A stretch of 53,231 bases of DNA from Syncephalis plumigaleata. Its lineage: Eukaryota > Zoopagomycota > Zoopagomycetes > Zoopagales > Piptocephalidaceae. The stretch spans positions 1 through 53,231 of the forward strand of contig JAIXMF010000054.1 in assembly GCA_025201365.1 (NCBI GenBank). The letters run 5' to 3'. A model generated the notes under the pieces. The model saw nothing but the letters and a program-made list of their open reading frames with translations, searched no databases and was not told where the DNA came from. Made by a program: the position numbers and the translations under genes. Of the stretch, positions 20,464 through 31,729 are shown one piece after another. Position 1 is the first letter of the stretch, and the number at the start of each line of letters is the position of its first letter.

Positions 20464-22890
20464 TACATAATCTCTAACGTCACTATGTAAGTTCGACCAC
20501 CAGTACTTTTGTCGAATTCGTTTATATGTGCGATATCTACCGAGATGGCCGGATAATTCTTGATCATGATTATGATATAGAACAACGGGTTGGAACTGTT
20601 TCGGTACTACGTCCAATAGTACTTCTTGATCTTCTTCCATCTTTCGGCGCATCAATCGACCGTCGACGAGGCGATAACTTCGAGCGCGTTTCTTGATCGA
20701 ACGTCGTGTAGGTTCATTCATCATGATAAGATGATCGTTACCTTTCAACAAATATCCGTAGATGTCACAAGTGGCGTTCTCACTGCGTTGTGCCTGGAGC
20801 CATTCGTCTGCCGTAGGTAATAATGGTACAGCGGCCGTGGACATGATTTCGACAGCTTTATCTTCTTCGGCTTGAGCGACTAGTTCCGGCCATGGCAATG
20901 GATCTCGCGACAAGGCATCGGCGTTGGAGTTGGCAGTGCCTCGACGGTACTCGATAGTGGGGCAATATTCTTGTAATCGCAGCACCCACCTACCTAGTCT
21001 ACCGGTTGGATTTGGACGAGACATTAACCAGCGCAAGGCGGAGTGATCGGTAACAACAGTGAATTCACCACCGTAAATGTATGGTCGAAATTTATCGATG
21101 GCCCACACGATCGCTAAACATTCACCTTCCGTGGCTGAGTAGTTGCGTTCAGCTTGGTTGAGAGCACGGCTGGCGTATGCGATAGGCTTCCATTGGTCGT
21201 TCACGAGTTGAGAAATGACGGCACCAATCCCAGTAGAAGAGGCATCGGTCTCAATTCGGAAAGGCTTGGAAAGATCGGGGTAAGTGAGAACAACATCATC
21301 GGTAAGGGCTTGACGTAACTGATCGAAGGCAGCTTGCTGGGCATCGGTCCAGGTAAATGGCGTGTTCTTCTTGGTGAGACGATGTAACGGTTCAGCTTTC
21401 TCAGAGAAATTAGGAATGAATCGTCTATAATAGGAAGCAAGACCTAAGAAGCTTTTACATCCACGGACATCTACAGGAAGAGGAAATTGATGAACAGCGG
21501 CGATTTTGTTGGGATCCGGCTTAACACCGTTGGCAGTGACCAAATGACCAAGGTAAGCAATCTCTTGATGACCGAAGTGACACTTGCTCTTCTTTAGTCG
21601 TAGGCCAGCCGTACGTAAGCGTTGAAAGACTTCTCGTAGACGTTCTAGATGTTCCTCGAACGTCCGTCCATAAACGATAATATCGTCCAGGTACACGATG
21701 CAGGTACGCCATTTCAATCCAGCCAGCACTTCGTTCATAAGACGTTGGAACGTAGCTGGTGCATTGCAAAGTCCAAAAGGCATGACTTTGAATTGATATA
21801 GACCATCGTGTGTAATAAAAGCAGTCTTTTCTCTATCTTTAACGTTCATTTTGACTTGCCAATAACCTGAAGCTAAATCTAACGTAGTAAACCAACGAGC
21901 GCCAGACAGCATGTCCAAGGCGTCATCTACTCGCGTAGTAGGATAAGAATCCTTCTTGGTTACTTCGTTAAGCCTACGGTAATCTACACAAAATCGTGCG
22001 CCTCCATCCTTCTTACCAACAAGAACAACAGGGGAAGACCAAGGGCTGAAAGAGCGTTCAATGATTCCGTTTTTGAGCATATCATTAACAGAATTGGTGA
22101 TAATCTCGCGTTGACGATGAGCTACGCGATATGGCGGTGAGTTGATGGGTCTACTGTCGCCAGTATTAATGAAGTGTTGTATACTAGTAGTTGCACCAGG
22201 ATTATTAGGATTATCTGCAAATAGATCCGTAAATTCCCGTAGCAACTTGTCGAGAAGGTACTTGCGTTCCGATTCGACCAGTTCAACATGTGGAGACTGA
22301 GATACTGCCGCAGAGATAAGGGCTGTAGGAGTCTCTTCGTTGAGTTGGGGCTGAATAGCATCATAGCATTGTTGTAGCTTCCTGCTAAGCCGACTATTGC
22401 GAATGCGTTTCTCAGCAACGGCAACAAAGTGTATACCGTGCGAGTGGGTTGACATTTTCATAGGTAAGGAATGATTGCCGACTGTCAACGTGCCAGCAGC
22501 GCAATCTATGGTGGCGCTAGCATCGGTTAACCAATCCATACCTAATAGGAGATCATATGGAGATGCATGAAGTATGATCGCTTCGACTTGACGTTCCACA
22601 TCAGCAACTTGCACTTGTACTTGACAGTATCCGCAAGTGTGAGCGTGTCGTCCATCTGCTAGCTTAACAAACGAGTTCCGATTCGGTCCAACCTTTATGC
22701 CTAGACGTGAGCATAAGGCGCTAGAGATTACCGTTTGTTGGGCTCCTGTGTCCACTAGCATAGTTGTTGCGTGTCCGTTCACAAAACCGGCCTGTAAGAG
22801 TGCGTTAGCGGTAACAGCACCTATCACGGCATCTGGTTGTGATAAGGGATTTGCTAGAAGGGGGGTGCCAATACCCTCAATCATCGGCAC
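20464..22890 (-). CDS. pol: Outer element pol, 5' segment (protease, RT, RNase H, start of integrase)
   Basis: About 809 codons lie in the -1 frame relative to the outer gag. The protease motif is LVDTGAQQTVISS with a downstream LLGMDWL. RT shows the usual order, with AYLGHLV after the active site IVYLDDIIVYG. RNase H has ETDASSTGIGAVI and VTDHSALRWL. The integrase zinc finger starts (LSGHLGRYRTYKRI, then YWWSNLHSDVRDYV) and is cut by the inner element's insertion, after which the frame continues at 14348. There is no dUTPase between its protease and RT, in contrast to the inner element. The first in-frame ATG lies just after the gag stop, but a frameshift fusion is more likely. Confidence 0.92.
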
Positions 22891-22895
22891 CCGGT

Positions 22896-24332
22896 TTAGT
22901 TTTCCGACGGCTGAGCAGCCTCAGGCAATTTGCCAGTGACTGACTCACGAGCCGCAGATAACTTAGGACACTTATAGGCGGCGTGTCCTGGATCGTCACA
23001 GAGAGCACAAGGATGGCGCGGCGCAGAAGGTGGCTTCTCCTTGCGTCGTGGACGTTGTCGTCGGTCGTCATATTGCTTCTGTGTCGATCGGGTGTTAGAA
23101 GGGATAGAATCATCTTCTTGTACGGCAGCTACGAACTTTGGTTTAACAGGCGTTGATGACTGGGTAAGTAGTTTGTCGATACTCTTTCCGCGTGATCGTA
23201 ATTCCTCGAGTGATGAAATCAGATATAATTTGAGTAGATCACGAGTAGATTCATCGGCGTTGACCTTGAAGTAGTACCAAATCGTTTCGTCGCTGACTTT
23301 GGCGCGTATTCCGTTCATCTCGATGCGATCGGCATAGTCGAGGAGAGATTCCTTCGGACGCTTGCGAGTAGAATGGAACGTAGCTAACACTCCTTCTTTA
23401 GGATCTTCTTGATACCAATGACCTCGTATACTAGTTACAAGTTCATCATAGAGACCAGGTTTAAACGAAGCTAACTGTTTCGTAGCGCGAGCACACCATA
23501 CCTTTTCATGCTGTCGTAAACCATATATTAATGCACAGCATTGATCCTTTTCGGACCATGGAGACATATCTGCGACAAGGGTGAATTCGTCTAACCATTC
23601 CAAAGGGTCATCCTTCTCGTTCAGTATGGGTATCTCCATCTTTGGTGCGTAGGAATGACGATACGACGGTGGTAATATAGGGAGTTCAACATCGTCATGA
23701 TCTGATTCATCATCTGGCGTCATCACGCTTTCACGACGAACAGGGCGACGAATCTGGATAGTTGGAGATGGTGTGTGATCGTTCTGCGAAGGTAAGCGAT
23801 ATGGAACATGAGCAGTACCAGGTGTTTCGACGATAGGTTGTGAGGGCGGATCAGGGCGAGTTATGCCAAGCGTAATGATCATTTGCTCAGCTAACGCTAC
23901 AGCCTGTGTCTGCGTCAACCTGTGTTGTTGGTTGACTACGTAATCCATAAACATAGCAACTGCATTTGGAGACTGGTCATCCTGTGTACTAATAGCTTGT
24001 TGTACAGCAGCGAACGGATTATTCGGATCAGTAGGAAGTGTGACGTCTTCGGCGGTTGGCGTAGGGACGGTCTCGACGGCCTGTTCCGGAGGGATAGTAG
24101 TGGGAGCGGTCCTAACAGCCTGTGGGTGGAGAACAGTAGTGGCAACGGCTTGAGATACCGCTGCGGTAGGCTGAGGATCGGTCGTCACTGGAGGGTCGCC
24201 TTCGACTGGGGAAGTCGGCACAGGCGCCTCAGATTCTTCCTCGGCGGGAACAGCCGGAGCGTTGGATGGGCCTGCAGCTTCGTCCTCGCGCTGGGCCGAC
24301 GCACGTGTATATATGGGTGTCATTATGTGCAA
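22896..24332 (-). CDS. gag: Outer element Gag
   Basis: 478 residues. The N-terminal half is Pro/Thr/Val-rich and low complexity. The capsid-like region includes EWLDEFTLVADMSPWSEKDQ and the gag-family pattern KRPKESLLDYADRIEMNGIR. A single CCHC knuckle follows (CALCDDPGHAAYKC). The frame ends with TAA at 22896-22898 directly after GGAAAAC (22899-22905), a near-canonical -1 slip sequence leading into pol. The ATG at 24332 follows a leader of about 216 nt after the 5' LTR. Confidence 0.9.
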   Translation of the reverse strand: MHIMTPIYTRASAQREDEAAGPSNAPAVPAEEESEAPVPTSPVEGDPPVTTDPQPTAAVSQAVATTVLHPQAVRTAPTTIPPEQAVETVPTPTAEDVTLPTDPNNPFAAVQQAISTQDDQSPNAVAMFMDYVVNQQHRLTQTQAVALAEQMIITLGITRPDPPSQPIVETPGTAHVPYRLPSQNDHTPSPTIQIRRPVRRESVMTPDDESDHDDVELPILPPSYRHSYAPKMEIPILNEKDDPLEWLDEFTLVADMSPWSEKDQCCALIYGLRQHEKVWCARATKQLASFKPGLYDELVTSIRGHWYQEDPKEGVLATFHSTRKRPKESLLDYADRIEMNGIRAKVSDETIWYYFKVNADESTRDLLKLYLISSLEELRSRGKSIDKLLTQSSTPVKPKFVAAVQEDDSIPSNTRSTQKQYDDRRQRPRRKEKPPSAPRHPCALCDDPGHAAYKCPKLSAARESVTGKLPEAAQPSEN

Positions 24333-24528
24333 TGATCGTAAAATAAGGTGAAATAAATAGGAAATAATAGAACGTAAGGGAAATGGGAGTAATAACGTAG
24401 AATGTAAAGATCGTTAACGTAATATGTGATAGGAAAGGTAGAGAGCGGGATTCGTGTCCTACAAGATTAGTGAAATGTGGTTGGGCACCGAACGCGCTTG
24501 CTACTAGAAGGTAAGTTTTCGCTTCACG

Positions 24529-24546
24529 CGCCCGGGTTCTCCACCA
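24529..24546 (-). other. Primer-binding site of the outer element
   Basis: Read on the minus strand, TGGTGGAGAACCCGGGCG starts two bases after the 5' LTR. TGG at this spacing is the mark of a tRNA 3'-CCA complement; the complementary tRNA would end ...GUUCUCCACCA. I cannot name the tRNA. Confidence 0.6.
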
Positions 24547-24548
24547 GT

Positions 24549-24847
24549 TGTCACGGCCCTATCTGGTAGGGGGCACGATAGGGGCCGGACAAGGGATTCC
24601 AGAAAGTGACGTGCAACAACCTCAGTTAGCTGCAGTGGCTCACTGTTGGAATGTATAGACAAATAAAACACTTTAACACGGTTAATACTTGTAAGACACT
24701 TGGAGCACAGTAGTGTAGAGATAAAAGATAGAATTGTTCGTCTTTATTAAAATTTGCTTTTGCGTTTGCTTTTTCTTCTCTCGACGCTGAACGTGCAGCT
24801 ATCCTATTCTGGACCGCTAAGCCACGAGGTCAAGATATGGCGCCACA
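24549..24847 (-). repeat. 5' LTR of the outer element
   Basis: 299 bp, identical by eye to the copy at 12967-13265. It is followed on the plus strand by the target duplication GTTAT. Confidence 0.95.
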
Positions 24848-24950
24848 GTTATCCAGCTGTTTAAGAATGGATTTTTATCAATATCTCCATTGATTAACAT
24901 TGAATTTTGTTATCTTTATTCACATTAATCAATAAACACTTTTCGCACAC
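24848..24950 (+). mobile_element. LINE-like 3' fragment, right part
   Basis: This continues the fragment at 12807-12966 beyond the outer retrotransposon, beginning with the duplicated GTTAT. It matches 39384-39487 to the end CACTTTTCGCACAC, with a few substitutions. It shows that the outer element inserted into an existing LINE copy. Confidence 0.7.
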
Positions 24951-25181
24951 TAAAGAAAGCATTGAGGAAAAATCAACGCTTTCCAATGCACTATTTATTT
25001 AGTATAATTAGCCCGCTATCATTGACTAAACATGCACGCGCGTCTACGAGTTATGTATAAATAAACTACAACTAACAAGAAAAAGGGATAAAAAAGAAAT
25101 ACTTACGCAAATAAGCCATCCGTTATAGGTAGCCGCATTGGCAGCCACTACTAGTAAGGTGTTAATATACGCGGTTGCTAT
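24951..25181. other. Spacer between the repeat nest and the ANGEL-like gene
   Basis: Contains the second copy of the 37-bp dispersed repeat (24964-25001), around which GAAAGCATTG and GCTTTCCAATGC form an imperfect inverted pair. Nothing else was recognised. Confidence 0.5.
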
Positions 25182-27646
25182 TCACGTAGTAGTAGACACG
25201 GTAGATGTTTGATTTCCTAGTTCAGTGGTGGCTTCCTTGTTTTTTGCATTGGCGCGTGCCACTCGTTTACCGCCTCGTTTGCCTCGTGTTCCACGGTATC
25301 GACGTGTAGCTCGTGGTTTCATTTGTAACGACGTGTCCAACTGATCCGCTTGTCCAGCTAGATTATCAGATAAAGAGGACGATGCCATAACACCATTACT
25401 ATTTCCTTGAATACCATTGTATACTGAGGATAAACCATGAGCTGGATAATGAGAAAGTATCGTAGATAAATGGCATGCTTTAGCAGTATTCAACAACGGT
25501 GGTGTCGATGCTGTCAGTGTTGTCGATTTACCAACATTTTCTACATTGGATTGAGCTGGTAGAATGGTAGTAGTAGCCGTTCTACCAGATAAATAGGCGA
25601 ACACGGTTAGCAATGGCATATGATCACTGGGAACACTCGCGTTGGGCAGGAATGTTTGCTGCCGCTTGTTAACATCACCTAGGACGGCCAATACGCGCAA
25701 TGACTCTGATGATGTGTAGAGGATGCGATCAACCTCCCCGGTAAACTGTGGTGTACGCACTGTAGCATTCATTTTTGCACCGACAGTCGCATAGGCACAC
25801 GTCAAGTGTAATCGATGACGTAGCATTCGGTTACGGGTAAAACGACCGAAATTACTACCACCGAATGCATGTCGACTAATACGACCAGCTAGAAGATATG
25901 TCATTACATCGCTATTTGGGAGGGAATTCCAGTCGCCGCACAGGACTGTTGAAGGTGTCCGATTCATTGGATCCCTCTCCATTTGTCGTTCCAATTGCTC
26001 GCAAAGCAATGCCGCCTGAAGTAGTTTCGCGTCTGCGTACATTGGATCAGCCAACAGGTGTGTATTAACTATTCTAGTTGATCGATCGGTCCAGCGATCA
26101 TGGAAAGTCGCAATAAGAGCAAGATTATGATGCATGTTGAAACGACATGCCAGATCACGCTGCTGTACACTGAATTGATTCGCTGTCAATGGACATGCTC
26201 GTGAAGTACGCGATGAACTGGTGGCTATGTCGTTAATCTTTGCCTCTTGATAGTGAAGTACGTTCACATCAATTAAACTGAATCGATACTGTTGGTAGAA
26301 GATGGCACAGCCATCAGTGAGAGTAGGATGGCGCTTCCTCTCGTAGATGCCTAAATAGTTGTGCTCGCGTAGTTGCGGCTCCAATACATCATGATAGAAC
26401 GTCTCATCCACCTCTTGAAGTGCTACAATTGCCGCTCGACTAGATACGATCATTTGGATAATACGAGTACTACGATGCTGCCAGTCTAAAAGTGCGGACG
26501 GAACATAATTGAATCGTGATCGAGCCGTGTACTGTTGCGACAGAATATTCCATGACATTACGCTGAATGCTGAGATGGCACCGTGACCATTGAAGGAGTA
26601 TCGCGGATTGCAATGTAATGATCGTCCTGGCATTACACTAGATACAACGAGCGATCGCTTGGTGGTATTATGTTCATTTTGACAGTTGGCTCGTTTTGCT
26701 AAAACCGCCTTGTTAACTGGTGATGATTTGTACGAATCGGTTAGTGTGGCCATTCCCCCTTGCTCTCCTACACGATCAGCCTTGTTGTATTTCGATCGTT
26801 GACGACGACGTCCCGCATGATGTGCTAGCTTAACGGGCATTTGTGCCGTACTACTCTGCATATCAACTAATGCTGGTTTCCGTACTAGATCATTAATATT
26901 AGACGAGATTTGTGTTGCAGTAGATGAATCCATCGATGGTGCTGGTACCCATGGTGCTGCGTCTACATTCCATACAAATGCACTAGTAGATGCAGATGTG
27001 TGCGTGTGTGCGTGTGTGTTAATAATAAATCATACTGGCATTAATGTATACATAAACATTAGTCGGTAACTTACTTGTCTTCCTCTTTGTTCCAACGTGA
27101 AACGTGTGACGACGATGGGGGTGTTGCCACGGTTGGTTCGTCATCGAACGAGTCTGATTCACTGCTGCAAGCACTATTGCTACTATCAGTCGATTCTGGA
27201 TAAGCTAGCAGGCCATTAGGCAGTGTAGGCGAGTCGTTTGAATAAGGCTGTGGCTCGTCAAGGTTGATTGCCAGCACCTTGGATAGATTGAGTCGTAAGC
27301 GTGAGTTGTACTGTCGAGTAATTGGAGCGACAAGTGCTGCACGTCGTAAAAGTGTACGATCACAGCTACGCTGGAATGCATCATTCTTCAGACTATCGCT
27401 TATTAGCGTGCTGGCATTGCCACTAACAATATTTGGAATGCGCGATACATCTGGATCGGCATTATTATTGTACATCGAGTCAAGCTGATAGCCTGTTCCA
27501 TAGACCACTTGATGATTATGCAGGAAAGCATTACTACCATTATTGTTATTGTTATTACTATTGATATTACTATTGGAAATAGTAAATGGAATCGATGCCA
27601 AATAGGAATCAGCGCTAATGGTGCGCCGCTGCATTGGATTGGCCAT
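25182..27646 (-). CDS. CCR4/ANGEL-type endonuclease/exonuclease/phosphatase family protein
   Basis: Two exons, 27075-27646 and 25182-26982, join in phase to 790 residues. The N-terminal third is Asn/Ser-rich and disordered, with a PMQRRTISADSY segment. The EEP fold follows with its metal-binding and catalytic motifs: MSWNILSQQY (Asn), IVALQEVDE (catalytic Glu), LTDGCAIFYQ, IVNTHLLADP (His), VLCGDWNSLPNSDV (Asp, Asn) and VPSDHMPLL (Asp, His). This set and spacing match the CCR4, nocturnin and ANGEL group, which shorten mRNA poly(A) tails or remove terminal phosphates. No leucine-rich repeat is present, arguing against CCR4 itself and favouring an ANGEL-like or Ngl-like member. The C-terminus is basic (RRYRGTRGKRGGKR). 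The exact RNA substrate cannot be told from sequence. Confidence 0.87.
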
Positions 27647-30150
27647 AATAGACGCCTATGATTGGAGTAATAGGAATAAAGTAAAGTATACGTGTGCATG
27701 TATATGTGTTAGTAAATATAATAAACATCTTATGATCATATGGATACCATTCATTCATAGATGTATTATTCCAGTAGTTCAAAGCAAATAAAAACTCATT
27801 CCTTCGTGGATTACACATACCTGAAGAATATCGGACTGCTAATCAAAATGGTTGCTATTTAATCCTTATTGTTGTTGTTGTTGCTGTTTAAATGACAACA
27901 ATATACGTTGAACGATGTAAGCACCAATACGGATAACGTAAGACAGAAATAGAGCCTGACGCTTTGCCTTAATGGTAATAGGAATCCAGGAAGAAGAAAG
28001 AATCACGTTTACACATGTGACACAGGAGGGCGTTTCTTTTGCTTCTTCTTCTTCTTCTTCTTTTCCTTGTTAACAAGCAAAGTCAACGGAAATACACGTT
28101 GAATAGATGTGTGGTAAGGAGCTTTGATAATAAATGAATAATAAGGTGAGCATCAACAATGTGTATGGCAACAGGTAACCAGGAATAACCTCGTTACAAC
28201 AATGGTAATAGTTATGCAAATAGAAGAATCGATACACAAATAAACAATAGGAACAATGTAGGCAAAGAAGAAAACAACTACAATAGTAGGAGTAGTAATA
28301 AGAAGAGCAGTAACGGCAGCACCGAATTGTCGTGTTAATCGATGGTTAATAAATATCCCGTACAATCGATGCGCTTCTCTACAATACCGGACTCCCAGTT
28401 CAGGCTGCACACTGCAAGTATGAATGAAGAAATGATATAGCAAGCAAGTAGTAATAGAAGGGGAGACGCTAAATGTTCTTTCTTTTTTTTCCAATGTGGA
28501 TAGCAAAGGTAGACGATAGCAAGGATAATTATAGCGATGGCAACAACAACAATAATAATAATGGTAATGATGATGATGGTGATAATGGTGATGATGATGC
28601 AAACAACGCAGAGGAATACTGAAAACACCGACCACCACTAATGGCACCAGAGTAGTAGAAAGCGAGGATTTAAAGATAATTATTACGATGATTAATATTC
28701 CATTGATAGTGCCAAAGCATTCAATGCTCAATACAATGAGATGTGGAAAGAAGGGGAGCTAGTACATGAACCGGTTAACCTCTGAGGGGGTATGCGTAAG
28801 CAGATTAAAAAAGGGTGAGTTAGATGCAGCGGCAGGAGAAGCAGCAGATACAGTAGAGTGATGTAATTGTAGCAAACGATGCTGCACGCTATTCTATTGG
28901 CAACATGCGGCGATAGATACTATTTTACGATAGGGGAATAAAGCTTATAGTGCCTATAGACAAGGAGAAAAGGATAAATAAGCGAGTTTGAATGATCAAT
29001 GATGGATGTTGATACAACTAGGATGCTAACGCGATACGAGACAATAAGCGAAAGAGACATGGAAAGCAGCAGTTGCATTAGCATCAGTAAATTGAATCGG
29101 AAACGTCATCATTATGGTGACTGTGTACCCCTGATACGCATAATAATCGACTGGTGCAGTACATGTACGTATACTAACTACTATGGACAGTCTGTGCAGA
29201 CTAAGGGGCTTTCCTTTGTACGGAAACGCGTAAATATGAACAATTAATTGAATGAATGAATGTATAGGATAGGATAGGATAGCATATGGTATGGTATGGT
29301 ATGAGTGTCTACGCGTTAACAAGGTTAGCTTACGCATGGTGGTGGCCTTTGGTTACGTATACGTGCACATTTACACATCTGTGACGGTGCACGGATATAT
29401 AGGGAATAGGTGGATTGTAGATTGGATTCAGTCATATTCCCTCCCATTCTGTCCAGTGGCATGTTGTTAAACAGAGTCAGAGGATAGGCAAGCGGTAGAG
29501 TGTACACACTGCAGATGTACGCTCATTTGCAACAAGCATCATTGAACATTTGGGATTATTCCCATTGAGCGTACAGTCTATCGATTGGTATGACGGTGCT
29601 GATCAGTATTACCTGGCTAATGACGAAAGAAGAAAGAAAGAGAGCAGGTAAGAGAGAAAGAGAGAGAGAGAGAGAAAAGGCTAAAGATAGCACACGCATG
29701 AGTCCATTTGGTATTGTTTCTCGTCTAATCAGGCGTCATGTGTAACGCATACTATTGATGCTACGCTAGTCTTCCAAAGGAGAAGTGCGTGCTCCATTAC
29801 TCGCTAGTTATACGCGCTCACGTCAAATACACATTTGGATCAATTGCCATTACAAAACAGTTTACGCTCTCGTTTATTAGTGTATGTGTGTGCGCATATC
29901 ATCAACATGGTAACAACACAATAGGATGCACAATCCTATACACACATATATATACATTGCTAAACAATATCCTCGTCGTATCATCTATTATCAAATGTCT
30001 AAATGATTTCTATGTACAAGTGGCATTGATAATGAGGACATCTTCCTTACTAAAGGGCACAGTAAGTAAGTGAGTGAGTGAGTGAGTGAGTGAGTGAGTG
30101 GGCAAGCAACGAGGATAATGGATTGGCGTTTATATATGCACGGACAACAT
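27647..30150. other. 2.5-kb gene-free interval rich in simple repeats
   Basis: It runs from the 5' end of the ANGEL-like gene to the 3' end of the PAP2 gene. It contains triplet runs (for example CTT near 28035-28062 and AAT/GAT near 28540-28600), a GA run near 29640-29680 and a GTGA run near 30066-30098. Minus-strand frames at 28153-28731 translate to His/Ile/Tyr runs and are artefacts of the repeats. No gene, tRNA or transposon end was recognised. Confidence 0.5.
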
Positions 30151-31213
30151 TTAGTCGTGCGAGCAATTACGGCAACGATAGAATGACAAGAAGCCAATTA
30201 CCGCGATAAAGGTGCCCAGAGCAGCACCGGCCATTATATCCATGGCACCATGTCGGTTCTCCTGCCATCTAGTGATCGAGATTTGCACCGCCCATACGAT
30301 TGGCAGTAAACATAGGAATGTCTTGAAGAATGATCGGCGTAGATGTAGACTTTTGTAGAATAGTACACAAGCCAACAGGGTCATGGAGGCAAAGCTATAG
30401 GCGGCATGTCCTAGAAAAAATAAAGAAAATAAGGGAATACATTCATCATAGTATCATGCCAGTGTTAGTAATGATCATATTAGCTAATCAATCATTTATC
30501 TATTTACCTGACGGGAATGCTTTACGTCCTCTTTCGACTAAACGTTCATCGCCCGTACACTTGCCATCAACTGGATCCCATTGGCAGCGTGACAGGAAAT
30601 CGGGTCGTAAACCGCCCACTGATGTTTTTAATGTTTCCACGACAGCATACGCCAATGACATTGTGGCTAGAATGGCAAATCCGTCGATGTACATCCATTT
30701 CGCGGTCTCCACTACCAGGACCTTGATGCCCGTCTGCTGCAAGCGTGGCGTGTGATATCCCGAGGTGTAGCGTGTCAATCGCGGGCACCATCGTTCAACG
30801 GCGGGAATCGCCATGATCGAGTAGAAGATGATCGATAGCAAGCGTAGTCCTAGTAGCACGGTGACCGGTGCCACCAGACCGATGATAGGCAGCCAGGGCC
30901 AGTCCGGATAGCGAACATGCTCGTGGTAAGGATAGCTATAGGCGGGATTGCCATAATCGACGACATCTCGATGGAATGGAGCCTTCTTGTAGGCATGCGA
31001 ACCCACTAGGGCTAGTATAAGTACGAGGAATAGATCGAGTAGACCCGCGCGACTGTAGACGGCCGTCACCACCGGATGGTCGTCCATAAAGTCATCGCAG
31101 CTGCTGTTGCCACGACCTTCCTCCAAGGCACCACCGCCACCTCGTCTTCTATTCGATGACAACAATGGCTCTGACTCTTGCCCTTGATACGAAGGATGTT
31201 GCGACGAACTCAT
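30151..31213 (-). CDS. PAP2-superfamily lipid phosphate phosphatase
   Basis: Two exons, 30508-31213 and 30151-30410, join in phase to 321 residues. Six hydrophobic spans are visible, starting with LLDLFLVLILALVG and ending with FIAVIGFLSFY. The three catalytic motifs are present: KTSVGGLRPDF (KX6RP), PSGHAAYSFA (PSGH, with the intron falling inside this motif) and SITRWQENRHGAMD (the SRX5H motif, with Thr-Arg-Trp here). Family members at the ER, Golgi or plasma membrane dephosphorylate phosphatidate and related lipids to diacylglycerol. Length fits fungal Dpp1/Lpp1-type enzymes. The N-terminus is Ser/Arg/Gly-rich and cytosolic. Substrate preference is not predictable here. Confidence 0.93.
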
Positions 31214-31729
31214 GCTGGCTTACAATGGTTGTTGAAGATAAAACACTATGGTAATAGGTTAGAAAGTAGGTAGCGATGATAAAGCGTGAAGTAAATGGTA
31301 CACTATCGATGAATGATGATGATAACGATGCTGATGGCGAGAAACCAATATATTTGTAAGGAATATATACTGGTCAGGTATCATATAAACTCATTCATTC
31401 ATGCGTACGCACGCACACAGTAGTAGCAGTTGTACCAGTGACAATCACAGCATCTGGTACTTCAAATGACACTTTGTGTTAGACACAGGTTTGACACGGT
31501 TGGCTATTACACGCTTCTACTTGATTTCCTAATGATATATATAGTGTGTAGCATGATGTAATTTTGATTTTCATCATGTGAAAATGTTTAGAAACATTGC
31601 GATGTAGATATATCGTCATCGTCATCATTAGCAAGCATTATGATTGCCATCATCGTCATCATCATCATCATCATTACTTTTGGCGATGTCATCATCATAT
31701 ATCCATAATTGTTTTTTATTAGCTATTAT
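31214..31729. other. Intergenic spacer
   Basis: Promoter region of the PAP2 gene and 3' flank of the carrier gene, with CAT/ATC triplet runs near 31617-31700. No gene recognised. Confidence 0.5.

Larger units (their letters stand above)
12967..24847 (-). mobile_element. Outer Ty3/gypsy LTR retrotransposon (interrupted by a second element)
   Basis: Two 299-bp direct repeats (12967-13265 and 24549-24847) begin TG and end CA, look identical by eye, and are flanked by the 5-bp duplication GTTAT (12962-12966 and 24848-24852). Read on the minus strand, the order is LTR, primer-binding site, gag, pol (protease, RT, RNase H, integrase), polypurine tract, LTR. RT precedes integrase, which defines Ty3/gypsy. 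The pol C-terminus has a GPY/F-like module but no chromodomain. The inner element (14349-20463) splits the integrase. Without it the element would be about 5.76 kb. Identical LTRs and open frames point to a recent insertion. Confidence 0.95.

Noticed and set aside
28153-28731. Long minus-strand frames with His, Tyr and Ile runs
   Set aside because: Composition follows triplet repeats (CAT, AAT); there is no ordered domain, splice logic or family resemblance.
30059-30099. GTGA tandem run as a telomere-like or CRISPR-like array
   Set aside because: A four-base microsatellite with no spacers and no telomeric consensus.
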